NCBI GenBank assembly: GCA_946479745.1
Contig: CAMLGZ010000003.1
Coordinates: 248,001-312,000, forward strand
Source of the DNA: an uncultured Pseudoxanthomonas sp.
GTDB taxonomy: Bacteria > Pseudomonadota > Gammaproteobacteria > Xanthomonadales > Xanthomonadaceae
Direction of reading: 5' to 3'
DNA length: 64,000 nt
Shown here: positions 37,156 to 47,211 of the stretch, in pieces
How the letters are laid out: each line of letters opens with the position of its first letter
How positions within the stretch are numbered: position 1 is the stretch's first letter
Program-made: the position numbers and the translations under genes
The notes under the pieces: generated by a model
What the model was told of the DNA's origin: nothing
What the model saw: the letters and a program-made list of their open reading frames with translations, nothing else
Database searches by the model: none

Positions 37156-39248
37156 GGCTTGCGCTCCTGCGGTTTCGGCTTAAGCCCCTCTCCCGGCGGG
37201 AGAGGGGTTGGGGTGAGGGTACGGTTTACACGTGGAGGATCAGATTGCACTGCTCTAGCGTTTTCGAGTGCGGGCGAATTCGCTTCAACGCGAGTACTGG
37301 CTTCTGCCTCGTCCCGTACCCTCACCCCTCTCCCGCCGGGAGAGGGGCTTAAGGCGGCCTCTGCCGTTCCTGTTCCTGGCTTTTCCGGCGTCTCCGGCAC
37401 TTCCGGCATCTTGCCCAGCAGCCACGCATCGAAGACCTTGCGTGCGATCGGCGCGGCGGTGTCGGCACCGAAGCCGCCGCCTTCAATCGCAATGGCAATG
37501 GCGATGGTCGGGTTTTCAGCCGGCGCATACGCGATGAACAGCGCGCGGTGGCGCTTGTGCATGGGCAGCGACCGGGGATCCACCGCATAAGCGCTGCGGT
37601 TGACCACCTGCGCAGTGCCGGTTTTGCCCGCCATGCGATACGGCGCGCCGAGGGCGACTCTGCGCGCGGTGCCGCCGGGGCCGTTGACCGTCATTTCCAT
37701 GCCTTCCTGCACCACCTTGAGATTCTCGGGGTGGTCGGTGATGCGGATCGGCGCCGGTTGCGGCAGCGGCTGCCAGGGCGAATCAAACCCGCTGCGCTGC
37801 GCGACGACCAGGTGCGGACGGCGCAACATGCCATGGTCGGCCAGCGCCGCGGTGCCGCGCGCGAGCTGGAGCGGGGTCACCTTCCACATGCCCTGTCCGA
37901 TCGCCGCGTTGACCAGATCGCCGGGATACCAGCGCTCCTTGTTGAGCTTCAGCTTGGCCGCCGGCGACGGCAGGATGCCGTCGATCTCGCCCATCAGGTC
38001 GATCCCGGTGGGCGCGCCGAAGCCGTATTTCTTCAGATATGTGTCGTAGCGTTCCACCCCCATGTCCAGTGCGAGGCGGTAGTAATAGGTGTTGACCGAA
38101 TCTGCGATGGATTTGCGCGCATCGGTCCAGCCATGGCCGCCGCGGTGGGAATCGCCCCAGCCACGGCCCTTCATGCCGGGCAGGCGGAACATGCCGGTGG
38201 AAAGGGTCTTGTCCTCGGGTTTGCGCAAACCACTGTCCAGCCCGGCCAGCGCAGTCAGTGGCTTGATGGTGGAACCCGGCGCCACTCCGCCCAGCACCAG
38301 GCGGTTGAACTGCGGGCGCGAAGGATTGCTGTTCAACGCGTTGAAATCGGCGTGCGAGATGCCGTTGACGAACAGATTGGGGTCGTAGCTCGGCAGGCTG
38401 ACCATGGCCAGCACTTCGCCGGTGCGCGGATCCAGCGCCACCGCAGAGCCTTCCAGATCGCCGAACGCCCGCACCATGGCCAACTGCAGATTGGCGTCCA
38501 CGCCCAGGCGCAGATCCGCACCGGCCTGCGCCGGCACGCGTCCCACCGTGCGCAGGGCGCGACCTTCCACATTGGTTTCGACCTGCTCGTAGCCGATCTT
38601 GCCGCGCAGGGTTTCTTCGTAATAGCGCTCCAGACCGGTCTTGCCGATATGGGTCAGCGCGGCGTTGCCTTCGCCCAGGGTTTCCAGGTCTTTGTCGTCG
38701 ATGCGCGCCACGTAGCCCACGATGTGTCCGAACAGATCGCCATACGGGTAACGGCGGGTCAGATAGGGCTCCAGCTCCACACCGGGAAAGCGCCAGCGAT
38801 CCACTGCGAAACGCGCCATCTCTTCTTCGCCGACGCGCAGTTTCAGGGTGATCGGCCGGAATCCGCGGGTCGCTTTGCGGGTGGCTTCGAAACGTTCGAT
38901 GTCTTCCGGGGTGAGCACGAAAATCCTGCCCAGTTCGGCGACCAGCTTTTTCGGGTCGCCCGCCTTCTCCGGCATTACTTCCAGCCGGAACGCAGGCACG
39001 TTTTCCGCCAGCAACCGCCCCTCGCGGTCGAAGATGCTGCCGCGGCCGGGCACCACCGGCTTGGGTTTGATGCGGTTGGCCTCCGACAGCGTCGCGTACT
39101 CGGTGTGGTCCACCACCTGCAGCTTGAAGTACCACCCCGCCAGTCCCAGCAGCGCGACCGCAACCACCACGAAGCCCAGCACCGCGCGACGGCGGAATTG
39201 CTCGGCTTCCGCATGCGGATTCTTCGACGGTCGGCGGACGGGCCGCAT
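37152..39248 (-). CDS. mrdA: Penicillin-binding protein 2 with repeat-derived C-terminal tail
   Basis: A 698-residue elongation transpeptidase. The membrane anchor is VLGFVVVAVALLGLAGWYF. The N-terminal dimerisation domain follows with PGRGSIFDREGRLLAEN. The transpeptidase has the active-site SxxK in APGSTIKPLTAL and KTGTAQV. Residues 632 to the end (about 67 residues, starting ALSPSPGGRG) do not belong to the family: they are translated from a palindromic repeat at 37182-37351. A similar tail is on MreC. The ATG at 39248 lies 2 bases after the mreD stop. Confidence 0.94.
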   Translation of the reverse strand: MRPVRRPSKNPHAEAEQFRRRAVLGFVVVAVALLGLAGWYFKLQVVDHTEYATLSEANRIKPKPVVPGRGSIFDREGRLLAENVPAFRLEVMPEKAGDPKKLVAELGRIFVLTPEDIERFEATRKATRGFRPITLKLRVGEEEMARFAVDRWRFPGVELEPYLTRRYPYGDLFGHIVGYVARIDDKDLETLGEGNAALTHIGKTGLERYYEETLRGKIGYEQVETNVEGRALRTVGRVPAQAGADLRLGVDANLQLAMVRAFGDLEGSAVALDPRTGEVLAMVSLPSYDPNLFVNGISHADFNALNSNPSRPQFNRLVLGGVAPGSTIKPLTALAGLDSGLRKPEDKTLSTGMFRLPGMKGRGWGDSHRGGHGWTDARKSIADSVNTYYYRLALDMGVERYDTYLKKYGFGAPTGIDLMGEIDGILPSPAAKLKLNKERWYPGDLVNAAIGQGMWKVTPLQLARGTAALADHGMLRRPHLVVAQRSGFDSPWQPLPQPAPIRITDHPENLKVVQEGMEMTVNGPGGTARRVALGAPYRMAGKTGTAQVVNRSAYAVDPRSLPMHKRHRALFIAYAPAENPTIAIAIAIEGGGFGADTAAPIARKVFDAWLLGKMPEVPETPEKPGTGTAEAALSPSPGGRGVRVRDEAEASTRVEANSPALENARAVQSDPPRVNRTLTPTPLPPGEGLKPKPQERKP
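37182..37351. repeat. Palindromic repeat element inside the 3' end of mrdA
   Basis: The ends are AAGCCCCTCTCCCGG/CGGGAGAGGGG and its mirror CCCCTCTCCCG/CCGGGAGAGGGGCTT, each a hairpin. Inside them TGAGGGTACGG pairs with CCGTACCCTCA. The two inverted ends differ mainly by a six-base TTGGGG insertion. The unit is 170 bases and open in the mrdA frame through its whole length. Confidence 0.85.
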
Positions 39249-39250
39249 GA

Positions 39251-39730
39251 TTACTGGCGCTTGCCCAGACGCAGCGCATCCAGCATCAGGAACAGCGGCG
39301 GCCACAGCAGCATGCCCAGCACGGGCGCCCACCAGTAGTTCCAGGGCAAGGCCGGTTCGCCCAGCGCCAGATGCACGGCACCGGTCACCACGCGATCGTT
39401 GAGCAGCAACACACCTATCGCCAACGCCTGCTGCGACATCGGGAAGAAGCGCAGGCGCGCGCGGAACCGCTGCAGGATGAAGGTCATGATCACCAGACGC
39501 AGCGCCTGTTCGCCGAGCAGCCCGCCGAACATCAGGTCGGCGATTATCCCCATCGCGAAGGCGAAACCCAGCCCCGCGCTATCGGGTGCCTCGATGACCC
39601 AATAAGCCATGATCAGCGCCAGCCAGTACGGGCGCAGCGGCTGCAGCATGCCCGGCAAGGGCAGCAGGCCCAGCAGCAGCGCCAGAATGATGCTCACCGG
39701 CATGATCCAACCTCTGCGCGGACGGCTCAT
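39251..39730 (-). CDS. mreD: Rod-shape determining protein MreD
   Basis: A 159-residue inner-membrane protein with five or six hydrophobic segments (starting SIILALLLGLLPLPGMLQPL, YWLALIMAYWVIEAPDSAGLG). The segment GFAFAMGIIADLMFGGLLGEQALRL is a good match to MreD. The start overlaps the mreC stop (ATGA). It acts with MreB and MreC in the elongation complex. Confidence 0.92.
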   Translation of the reverse strand: MSRPRRGWIMPVSIILALLLGLLPLPGMLQPLRPYWLALIMAYWVIEAPDSAGLGFAFAMGIIADLMFGGLLGEQALRLVIMTFILQRFRARLRFFPMSQQALAIGVLLLNDRVVTGAVHLALGEPALPWNYWWAPVLGMLLWPPLFLMLDALRLGKRQ

Positions 39731-40851
39731 CGGCGTGGCTCTTGCTGGATGGGCGGGGTTTGATTTGCGGCGGGTCGTGCGGGTACGGCTTCAAGCCCCT
39801 CTCCCGTCGGGAGAGGGGTTGGGGTGAGGGTACGGTCCACACGGGAAGCGGCAGACGTCGGCGCATTCGCATTTTCGACTGCGGACGAAGTGGGTTCAAC
39901 GCCAGCACCAGCATTCGCCTCACCCCGTACCCCCTCCCCAACCCCTCTCCCGAGGGGAGAGGGGCTCGACGCGGCGGCTTCGCCCGTTGCCGATTCCCTA
40001 TTCCCTATCAACATCTTCGGCGCCGAACGCAACAGAAGCACGTCGCGTCCGCGATTCAACTGGGCCGCCGGCCTCAGCTCGCCGACCAGGAACGCGCGGC
40101 TGTCGTCGGGGCGCAGGGCGGTCACCGTCCCCACCGGAAAGCCGGCGGGGAAACGCCCGCCCAATCCCGAACTGACGATCACGTCCCCCATCTTCACGTC
40201 GGTATTCAACGGCACATCGGACAGTTCCAGATGATCGCCGCGGCCGTACACGATCAGGCGCACGCCATTGCGCGCCACTACCACCGGCACCGCATGGTCG
40301 GGATCGGTCAGCAACAGCACGGTGGAATGGGACGGTGTGGTTTCGATGATCTGTCCCATCAAACCGCCGGCGTCGATCACCGCCTGGCCCACGTGCACGC
40401 CTTCGCTGCTGCCCGCATCCAGCACCAGGCGCTGGCGGGTCGGATCCAGGTCAATGTTGAGGATCGGGGCCAGCTGCACATCCAGGCCACGGCTTTCGGC
40501 GGCGCCCAGCAAGGCGCGCAGCTGCGCGTTATCGGCGGCGGCCGTCTGCAGACGGGTCAGGCGCGCATTGGCGATCAGCAACTCGTTGCGCAGATTGCGG
40601 TTTTCGGTGGTCAGGCGGGTGCGGGTGCCGGCATCGTCCTGCATGCGCGCGCCCAGCCGTCCGGGCAGGCCGGCCAGCCACCACAACGGCTGGGTGGCCA
40701 CGTTGGCCTGGATGCGGAACTGGGAAAGCCAGCCACCGCGATGATCGAAGATGATCAGCGCGATGGCCAACGCCAGATACCCCAACAGCCTGAGCGTGCT
40801 GGCGACTTCGCCTGGACGGGCAGTGACGGGAGGACCGGCGTAGGAGGGCAC
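39727..40851 (-). CDS. mreC: Rod-shape determining protein MreC with repeat-derived tail
   Basis: A 374-residue bitopic protein. The start is a GTG at 40851. The membrane segment is YLALAIALIIFDHRGGWLSQF. A coiled coil (TRLTTENRNLRNELLIANARL) and the periplasmic beta domains follow (LDAGSSEGVHVGQAVIDAGG, DVIVSSGLGGRFPAGFPVGTV). From about residue 294 the 81-residue tail (SPSPLGRGVGEGVRGEAN to TPLPTGEGLE) is encoded by a palindromic repeat and resembles the tail of PBP2. Typical MreC proteins end near residue 290-300. Confidence 0.93.
   Translation of the reverse strand: MPSYAGPPVTARPGEVASTLRLLGYLALAIALIIFDHRGGWLSQFRIQANVATQPLWWLAGLPGRLGARMQDDAGTRTRLTTENRNLRNELLIANARLTRLQTAAADNAQLRALLGAAESRGLDVQLAPILNIDLDPTRQRLVLDAGSSEGVHVGQAVIDAGGLMGQIIETTPSHSTVLLLTDPDHAVPVVVARNGVRLIVYGRGDHLELSDVPLNTDVKMGDVIVSSGLGGRFPAGFPVGTVTALRPDDSRAFLVGELRPAAQLNRGRDVLLLRSAPKMLIGNRESATGEAAASSPSPLGRGVGEGVRGEANAGAGVEPTSSAVENANAPTSAASRVDRTLTPTPLPTGEGLEAVPARPAANQTPPIQQEPRR
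39793..39966. repeat. Palindromic repeat element inside the 3' end of mreC
   Basis: The ends AAGCCCCTCTCCCGTCGGG and CCCCTCTCCCGAGGGGAGAGG mirror each other, with TGAGGGTACGG and CCCCGTACCCC inside. It is the same family as the element at 37182-37351, in the same orientation relative to the gene and with an open frame through it. Confidence 0.85.
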
Positions 40852-40873
40852 TGGGCGGCTTGGTCAGGTGGAG

Positions 40874-40953
40874 GTAGGAGCGCCCCATGGGCGCGAGCAT
40901 TTCTCAAGGATCACGCTGGACATCAAAAGCTCGCGCCCAGGGGGCGCTCCTAC
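40874..40953. repeat. GTAG-type REP pair (REPIN) between mreC and mreB
   Basis: GTAGGAGCGCCCCATGGGCG and its near-complement CGCCCAGGGGGCGCTCCTAC enclose a 35-base loop. The GTAG start and CTAC end are typical of REP elements mobilised by RAYT transposases in Xanthomonadaceae. Copies lie also at 61610, 63088 and, in a variant form, 63796. Confidence 0.8.
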
Positions 40954-40962
40954 AAAAGACGC

Positions 40963-42279
<1,317 letters not shown>

Positions 42280-42298
42280 TCATTGAAGAGACTGCCCG

Positions 42299-43231
42299 AT
42301 GTCCGCACTGATCTGTGGTTCCCTTGCCTACGACACCATCATGGTGTTCCCGGACCAGTTCAAGAACCACATCCTTCCGGACAAGGTGCACATCCTCAAC
42401 GTGTCCTTCCTGGTGCCGCGTATGCGCCGTGAGTTCGGCGGCTGCGCCGGCAACATCGCCTACAACCTCAAGCTGCTGGGCGGCGAACCAATCCCGATGG
42501 CCACCGTGGGCCAGGACTTCGGTCCCTATCGCGAATGGTTCGTCGAACAGGGCATCGACATGAGCCAGGTCAAGGTGATCGACGAGCTGTTCACCCCGCA
42601 GGCATTCATCACCACCGATCTGGACAACAACCAGATCACCGCCTTCCACCCCGGGGCGATGATGCGCAGCTACGAAAACCACGTGAAGAACGTGCCCGGC
42701 GTCACTTTCGGCATCGTCAGCCCGGACGGCCGCGAAGGCATGCTGCAGAACGCCACCGAATTCGCCGAGGCCGGCATCCCGTTCATCTTCGATCCCGGAC
42801 AGGCCATGCCGCTGTTCAACGGCGCCGAGCTGCGCCATTTCATCGAACAGGCCGACTACGTCACCGTCAACGACTACGAGTCCAACCTGCTGCAGGAACG
42901 CACCGGCTGGAGCGAGAACGAGATCATGCAGCGGGTGAAGGCCTACATCACCACCCGCGGCCCGCACGGCTCGCAGATCCACACCCCGGAAAAGACCTTC
43001 GAAATCCCGCCCGCGCACGAGCGCCGCGTCACCGATCCCACCGGCTGCGGCGACGCGTTCCGCGCCGGCCTGATCTTCGGCATCGAGAAGGGCTACGACT
43101 GGCTGACCATCGGCCGCATGGGCAACCTGATGGGCGCGCTGAAGGTGGAACACCCGGGCACCCAGAACCAGCGCTTCGACTACGCCGAATTCGCCGAGCA
43201 ATTCAAACAGCAGTTCGGCTATTCGCTGTAA
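42299..43231 (+). CDS. PfkB-type adenosine kinase
   Basis: A 310-residue sugar-kinase family protein. It starts ALICGSLAYDTIMVF and has the PfkB signature 1 region FGGCAGNIAYNLKLLGG and signature 2 VTDPTGCGDAFRAGLIFG, whose Asp is the catalytic base. The overall pattern fits the Xanthomonadaceae/proteobacterial adenosine kinase group. It would make AMP from adenosine. The gene diverges from mreB and stands alone. Confidence 0.88.
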   Translation: MSALICGSLAYDTIMVFPDQFKNHILPDKVHILNVSFLVPRMRREFGGCAGNIAYNLKLLGGEPIPMATVGQDFGPYREWFVEQGIDMSQVKVIDELFTPQAFITTDLDNNQITAFHPGAMMRSYENHVKNVPGVTFGIVSPDGREGMLQNATEFAEAGIPFIFDPGQAMPLFNGAELRHFIEQADYVTVNDYESNLLQERTGWSENEIMQRVKAYITTRGPHGSQIHTPEKTFEIPPAHERRVTDPTGCGDAFRAGLIFGIEKGYDWLTIGRMGNLMGALKVEHPGTQNQRFDYAEFAEQFKQQFGYSL

Positions 43232-43242
43232 GGATTGCATAG

Positions 43243-43260
43243 GGTGGGCCCCGGCCCACC
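43243..43260. repeat. GC-rich hairpin after the adenosine kinase gene
   Basis: GGTGGGCC / GGCCCACC around CC, with a second partial copy GGCCCCGGCCCACC up to 43275. It lies 12 bases after the stop. There is no T-run, so it is more likely a repeat than a terminator. Confidence 0.5.
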
Positions 43261-43387
43261 AGGCCCCGGCCCACCATTGCCATCCACCTGTCCGCGATAA
43301 CCCGTGACGGAGTGATGGCCCAAGGCGCACCCTTCACGGCAGCCGATCAGCATCCAATCAGAGCGGCCTCGATCAGGGCAATCCCGA

Positions 43388-44191
43388 TCAGAACCCCCGC
43401 GAGACGCCCAGGAACAGCTTGCCGACACCGTCGGCATCCTGCTTCACCAGCGGGCTGTCCTTTATCTCGTCGGGGAGCACTTGGTATTCAGCGCTGGCGA
43501 TCAGCCGCCACCGCCGCGCGAACGGCTTGACCACCGCAATGCCCACGTGGGGAATCGTCGCGCTGCCTGGCCGGTACTGGACAACGCCGCGGGCGATTTC
43601 CTCGTCCAGGGTGCCGTAGTAGTAATTGGCCATGTCTTTGGACAGGACCGTCACGCCGACACTGGGCGTGACCATGGCGCCTGCGAACCGCAGCGGATAG
43701 CGGTAGCTGAAATCGGCCTCGTAGCCGCCGCTCGTGTCGGTGATATCGGCCTTGAACTCAAGCTCGACCTCGCCCGCAGAGCCTTTCCAGGTGGCGGAAA
43801 GCCCCGCATCGGCGCTGTCGTCCCGGTCTTCCAGGAGATCGCGGTCGATGCCCCGCAGGGCGAGCTCGTCAACACCGAAGTCGTCCGCATCGACGCCATC
43901 CAGGCGCCCGGCGATAAACCCGTCGAATACGAAACCCTCGCGCTTTATCAGATGGTAGCCGACGGTAGCGCCCCGCCAGTACAACCGCTCCCCTTCGTAA
44001 GTGACGAACGGGATGACGCGGGAATGGTTTCCTTCGCCCGCATATATTTCGCTTCGGATAGCGCCGGCCACGCCGATGCCCCAGTGGGACGACTGCTCTT
44101 CCGCGGGTTCTTCGCCAGTCTCCTGCGCCTGGGCGTACAGTGTGAAGGGAGCCAACGCGGCAAAACACAATGAAGCCTGGATGATTCGCAT
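43388..44191 (-). CDS. MipA/OmpV family outer-membrane protein
   Basis: A 267-residue exported protein (signal peptide ending TLYAQAQE). It has the MipA/OmpV features GIGVAGAIRSEIYAGEGNHSRVIPFVTYEG, LYWRGATVGYHLI and a terminal LFLGVSRGF with Phe at the end, as in outer-membrane barrels. The gene diverges from a two-component system across a 104-base gap that contains a PmrA-like box. In other bacteria MipA genes next to QseBC/PmrAB-like systems are regulated by them. Confidence 0.85.
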   Translation of the reverse strand: MRIIQASLCFAALAPFTLYAQAQETGEEPAEEQSSHWGIGVAGAIRSEIYAGEGNHSRVIPFVTYEGERLYWRGATVGYHLIKREGFVFDGFIAGRLDGVDADDFGVDELALRGIDRDLLEDRDDSADAGLSATWKGSAGEVELEFKADITDTSGGYEADFSYRYPLRFAGAMVTPSVGVTVLSKDMANYYYGTLDEEIARGVVQYRPGSATIPHVGIAVVKPFARRWRLIASAEYQVLPDEIKDSPLVKQDADGVGKLFLGVSRGF

Positions 44192-44260
44192 ATCGGATGT
44201 TCTCGTGGGGGAGTTGTTCGCACGGCTTATGCTGCGACGATGGAACCGTAGCGAGCGGGT

Positions 44261-44277
44261 TTTAAAATCTCTTTAAT
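44261..44277. promoter_or_regulatory. PmrA/QseB-like box in the mipA-regulator gap
   Basis: TTTAAA-5-TTTAAT is a direct repeat with the hexamer-5-hexamer layout of PmrA-type boxes (YTTAAK-N5-YTTAAK); the first hexamer has A where K is expected. It is 19 bases before the regulator ATG and 70 before the mipA start. It is a likely self-regulation site. Confidence 0.45.
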
Positions 44278-44295
44278 GGCGCCGCTATAGCATTC

Positions 44296-44988
44296 ATGCC
44301 GCACTTAACTTCAGGAAACGGTTTGGGCAGGATTCTTCTAGTCGAAGACGACCGCATGCTGGGCGATGCGCTGACCGCGGCTTTGAAACAGGATGCGTGG
44401 AAGGTCGACCGCGCCGAAGACGCCATCGCGGCGAAGTTGGCGTTGCTTGATGGCGTTTATGCGGCCGTGCTTCTCGATCTCGGCCTGCCGGATGGCTCGG
44501 GAATCGACGTGCTTCGCGCCTTGCGACTCCGGTACGACACCACTCCGGTGCTGATCGTCACCGCGCGCGACCAGTTGAGCGACCGTATCCGCGGCCTGGA
44601 TGCGGGTGCCGACGATTACATCCTCAAACCGTTCCAGACCGATGAACTTTGCGCTAGGCTGCGGGCCGTCGTGCGGCGCAGCCAGGGCCGCGTGGCTCCC
44701 TCGCTCGCCTACCAGGACATTGTCCTGGATCCCGCTTCCCGCACGGTTTCGCGCGCGGGCGAGCCGGTGAAGCTCGGCGTGCACGAATACCGGACCTTGC
44801 TCGCGCTGATGGAACGCCAGGGCCGGGTGATCGCTCGCGACATGCTGGAATCCCTGGTCTATGGCGGCGATGGCACCATCGAGAGCAACACCATCGCGGT
44901 CTACGTCCATCTGTTGCGGCGGAAGCTGGGCGAAGACCTCATCACCACCGTGCACGGTTACGGCTACCGCATTGGAGAAGCCGAATGA
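44296..44988 (+). CDS. OmpR/PmrA-type response regulator
   Basis: A 230-residue regulator. The receiver has LLVEDDRMLG, phosphoacceptor Asp in VLLDLGLPDGSG and the Lys of ILKPFQTDEL. The C-terminal winged helix contains LGVHEYRTLLALMERQGRVI and NTIAVYVHLLRRKLGEDLI-type recognition helix, ending TTVHGYGYRIG. It belongs to the QseB/PmrA subgroup. The last codons overlap the kinase start (ATGA). Confidence 0.9.
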   Translation: MPHLTSGNGLGRILLVEDDRMLGDALTAALKQDAWKVDRAEDAIAAKLALLDGVYAAVLLDLGLPDGSGIDVLRALRLRYDTTPVLIVTARDQLSDRIRGLDAGADDYILKPFQTDELCARLRAVVRRSQGRVAPSLAYQDIVLDPASRTVSRAGEPVKLGVHEYRTLLALMERQGRVIARDMLESLVYGGDGTIESNTIAVYVHLLRRKLGEDLITTVHGYGYRIGEAE

Positions 44989-46367
44989 TGAAGTCGTTGC
45001 GCGGCCGGCTGTTGATAGCGCTGATGACAACCCTATTACTCGGCTGGATGTTCTGGCTGGGTTGTCAGTACCTGCAGATGTCGCGTCAACAGAGCGGGGA
45101 CTGGGACCGTTCGTTGCGCGAGGTAGCCGCACAGATTCTGTTGTTCCTGCCCAGCAACATCGAGGCCATCAACGAGGGTCCGCACTTGCAGCTGCCCACC
45201 GATTTCCCGGCCATATCCGGCCACAGGGTGGACAGCAAGCTGGATAAAATGCGTTACCAGGCGTGGATGCTCGACCGACGCGAAAGCGTACTTGTTTCGG
45301 CAGGGGCGCCCAGCGTTCCGCTGCGCCCCGACTTCAAGGACGGTTATGCCCGCACCACGGTGGACGGCGAAACCTGGCGGGTGTACGCGCTCACCGATTC
45401 CAGAGGAAAGGTACAGATCCAGGTTGGCCGCACCGAGTCGCAGCTGCATGCCGTGAAGCTGCGTTTGTTCCGCGCCAGCCTGGGCACGGCCGGGCTGGTG
45501 CTTTTGGGCTTGGCGCTCTCGATATGGCTGGTGATCCGCTGGAGCCTGCGTCCGGTGGTTCGTCTGCAGGAATCCATCGCCGCGCGCGAAACCATGGATC
45601 TGACTCCGCTGTCCGATTCCGCTCTTCCGGAGGAAATCCGCCCGCTGGTGGGCTCGTTCAACGGCCTGCTCGGACGATTGGAGCAGGCGGTGCAAGGCGA
45701 GCGCCAGTTCCTGGCCGACGCGGCCCACGAACTGCGCACGCCGCTCGCCGCACTGCTGACCCAGGCCCATGTGGCCCAGCGCGCGGCTACCTTCGATGAG
45801 GCGCGCCCGGCCTTGGAGCAACTCGCGCGCGGCGTCGAGCGTACCTCGCGGCTCGCCCAGCAATTGCTCGATTCGGCGCGCGTCGATGTGCCGCGGCATC
45901 GGCAAGACCAAACCAGGGTGGAGCTGGCGGAGGTGATCACGATGGTGACGCGCGAGTTCGAGAGCATGGCCGCACGCAAACAGCAGACCATCGCCCTGCA
46001 TACCGAAATGGCGGCAGTGAACGGCAACCTCGACGATCTTGGAATACTGGTGCGCAACCTGGTGGACAACGCCGTCCGCTATAGCGAGCGAGGCGGTCGC
46101 ATCAAGGTGTCCTGCACGTCCACATCCGATACCGGGAACGTCACCCTGGTCGTCGCCGACGACGGCCCGGGCGTGCCGCCCGATGAGCGCGAACGCGTCT
46201 TCGAGCGCTTCTTCCGTGGCAGCAACGGCAACGGCGAGCGCGGCAGCGGCATCGGCTTGTCGCTGATCGCACGCATCGCGCGGGCCCACGGCGCGACGCT
46301 CACGGTCGGCACGGGAATCGACGGCCATGGCTTCGGTGTCACCGTCACCTTTGCCACCACCGATTGA
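44985..46367 (+). CDS. QseC/PmrB-type sensor histidine kinase
   Basis: A 460-residue membrane kinase. The first membrane segment (LLIALMTTLLLGWMFWLGCQ) and a second one (ASLGTAGLVLLGLALSIWLV) border a periplasmic sensor of about 135 residues. HAMP-like linker, DHp with the His of LADAAHELRTPLAALL, N box LVRNLVDNAVRYS and G boxes DDGPGVPPDE, GSGIGLSLI follow. It is the partner of the upstream regulator. The stimulus is unknown. Confidence 0.9.
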   Translation: MMKSLRGRLLIALMTTLLLGWMFWLGCQYLQMSRQQSGDWDRSLREVAAQILLFLPSNIEAINEGPHLQLPTDFPAISGHRVDSKLDKMRYQAWMLDRRESVLVSAGAPSVPLRPDFKDGYARTTVDGETWRVYALTDSRGKVQIQVGRTESQLHAVKLRLFRASLGTAGLVLLGLALSIWLVIRWSLRPVVRLQESIAARETMDLTPLSDSALPEEIRPLVGSFNGLLGRLEQAVQGERQFLADAAHELRTPLAALLTQAHVAQRAATFDEARPALEQLARGVERTSRLAQQLLDSARVDVPRHRQDQTRVELAEVITMVTREFESMAARKQQTIALHTEMAAVNGNLDDLGILVRNLVDNAVRYSERGGRIKVSCTSTSDTGNVTLVVADDGPGVPPDERERVFERFFRGSNGNGERGSGIGLSLIARIARAHGATLTVGTGIDGHGFGVTVTFATTD

Positions 46368-46411
46368 AGCGGACCGCCCGCATCATTGGCGCCGGCAGCC
46401 TTGCCGCCCGC

Positions 46412-46945
46412 TCACTGAACCCCTTCGTCGCCCATCGGGAGCACGAACTGCGTCGTACCGAAGGCGGCGCAACGCGGGGGGAGCTCGTTGGACGAAACGA
46501 AGGTCTCGCTCGTCGATACCCGCCATTGCAGATTGCGGCAACCGAGCCGTTCCGCGGTGAGGGTCGCTTCCGCCAGCAGTCTCTGGACGAGATCCTTCCT
46601 GTGCCGGCCGTCGCGCACGTAGAGCGACTCCAGGTTCAGGTAATACGCGCGCTCCAGCAAGGAAACTCCTACGCTGGCGCCCGCGTAGCCTACGGGGATT
46701 CCATCCGCCTCGATGATCCAGGCCCATGCGCGCAGCGGCGGGTCGAACAGCGCTTCCATCAGCTCCAACGCGGCGTTACGGGCGCGGCCGTAAGCTTCTC
46801 TTTCCGGCGTCACCTGCGCCGCGTGCTCGGCGCATAGCGCCATCAACGTCGCGAGGCCAGTACTTTCCACACGCAGGACGCGAATGCGTTCCTCGTCCAC
46901 GGCGGCGTCCGGCAACGGCGTCGATGGGACAGATTGCAACGACAT
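46412..46945 (-). CDS. GNAT family N-acetyltransferase
   Basis: A 177-residue protein of GNAT type: WIIEADGIPVGYAGASVGVSLLERAYYLNLESLYV is the central strand region, RDGRHRKDLVQRLLAEATLTAERLG the CoA-binding helix, and RCRNLQWRVS follows. Its A motif (RxxGxG/A) is degenerate, with GRHRKDL. A PmrA-like box lies upstream, so it may belong with the two-component system next to it. The acyl acceptor is unknown. Confidence 0.75.
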   Translation of the reverse strand: MSLQSVPSTPLPDAAVDEERIRVLRVESTGLATLMALCAEHAAQVTPEREAYGRARNAALELMEALFDPPLRAWAWIIEADGIPVGYAGASVGVSLLERAYYLNLESLYVRDGRHRKDLVQRLLAEATLTAERLGCRNLQWRVSTSETFVSSNELPPRCAAFGTTQFVLPMGDEGVQ

Positions 46946-47003
46946 GGCGGTTCTCGCTTGCTGACGGGTCGTCCTCGGATAACGCCAACGTTGCCGGAGC
47001 GAC

Positions 47004-47028
47004 TTTAAAAACTGTTTAAGCGTTTAAT
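47004..47028. promoter_or_regulatory. PmrA/QseB-like box upstream of the acetyltransferase
   Basis: TTTAAA-5-TTTAAG is followed two bases later by TTTAAT. The first pair has the same layout as the box at 44261. It lies about 60 bases before the acetyltransferase start, in a promoter position. The box is A/T-rich and short, so chance occurrence cannot be excluded. Confidence 0.4.
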
Positions 47029-47211
47029 CCCGCCCCCTCCTCCCTGCGCTCCTCACCGGCCCGCCGATACCGGAAACTGGGGTGTGCATATGTCGCCCCT
47101 TCGCGGGATCCGAGGATCGGTCCGCCTTCCAGATTCCGTGCGGCAGCGCCTCGCCGCGAGCTCCGATGCTTGAAAAGCTCGCGCCGAGACTGCGCTCCTG
47201 CCCGCCTCCGT

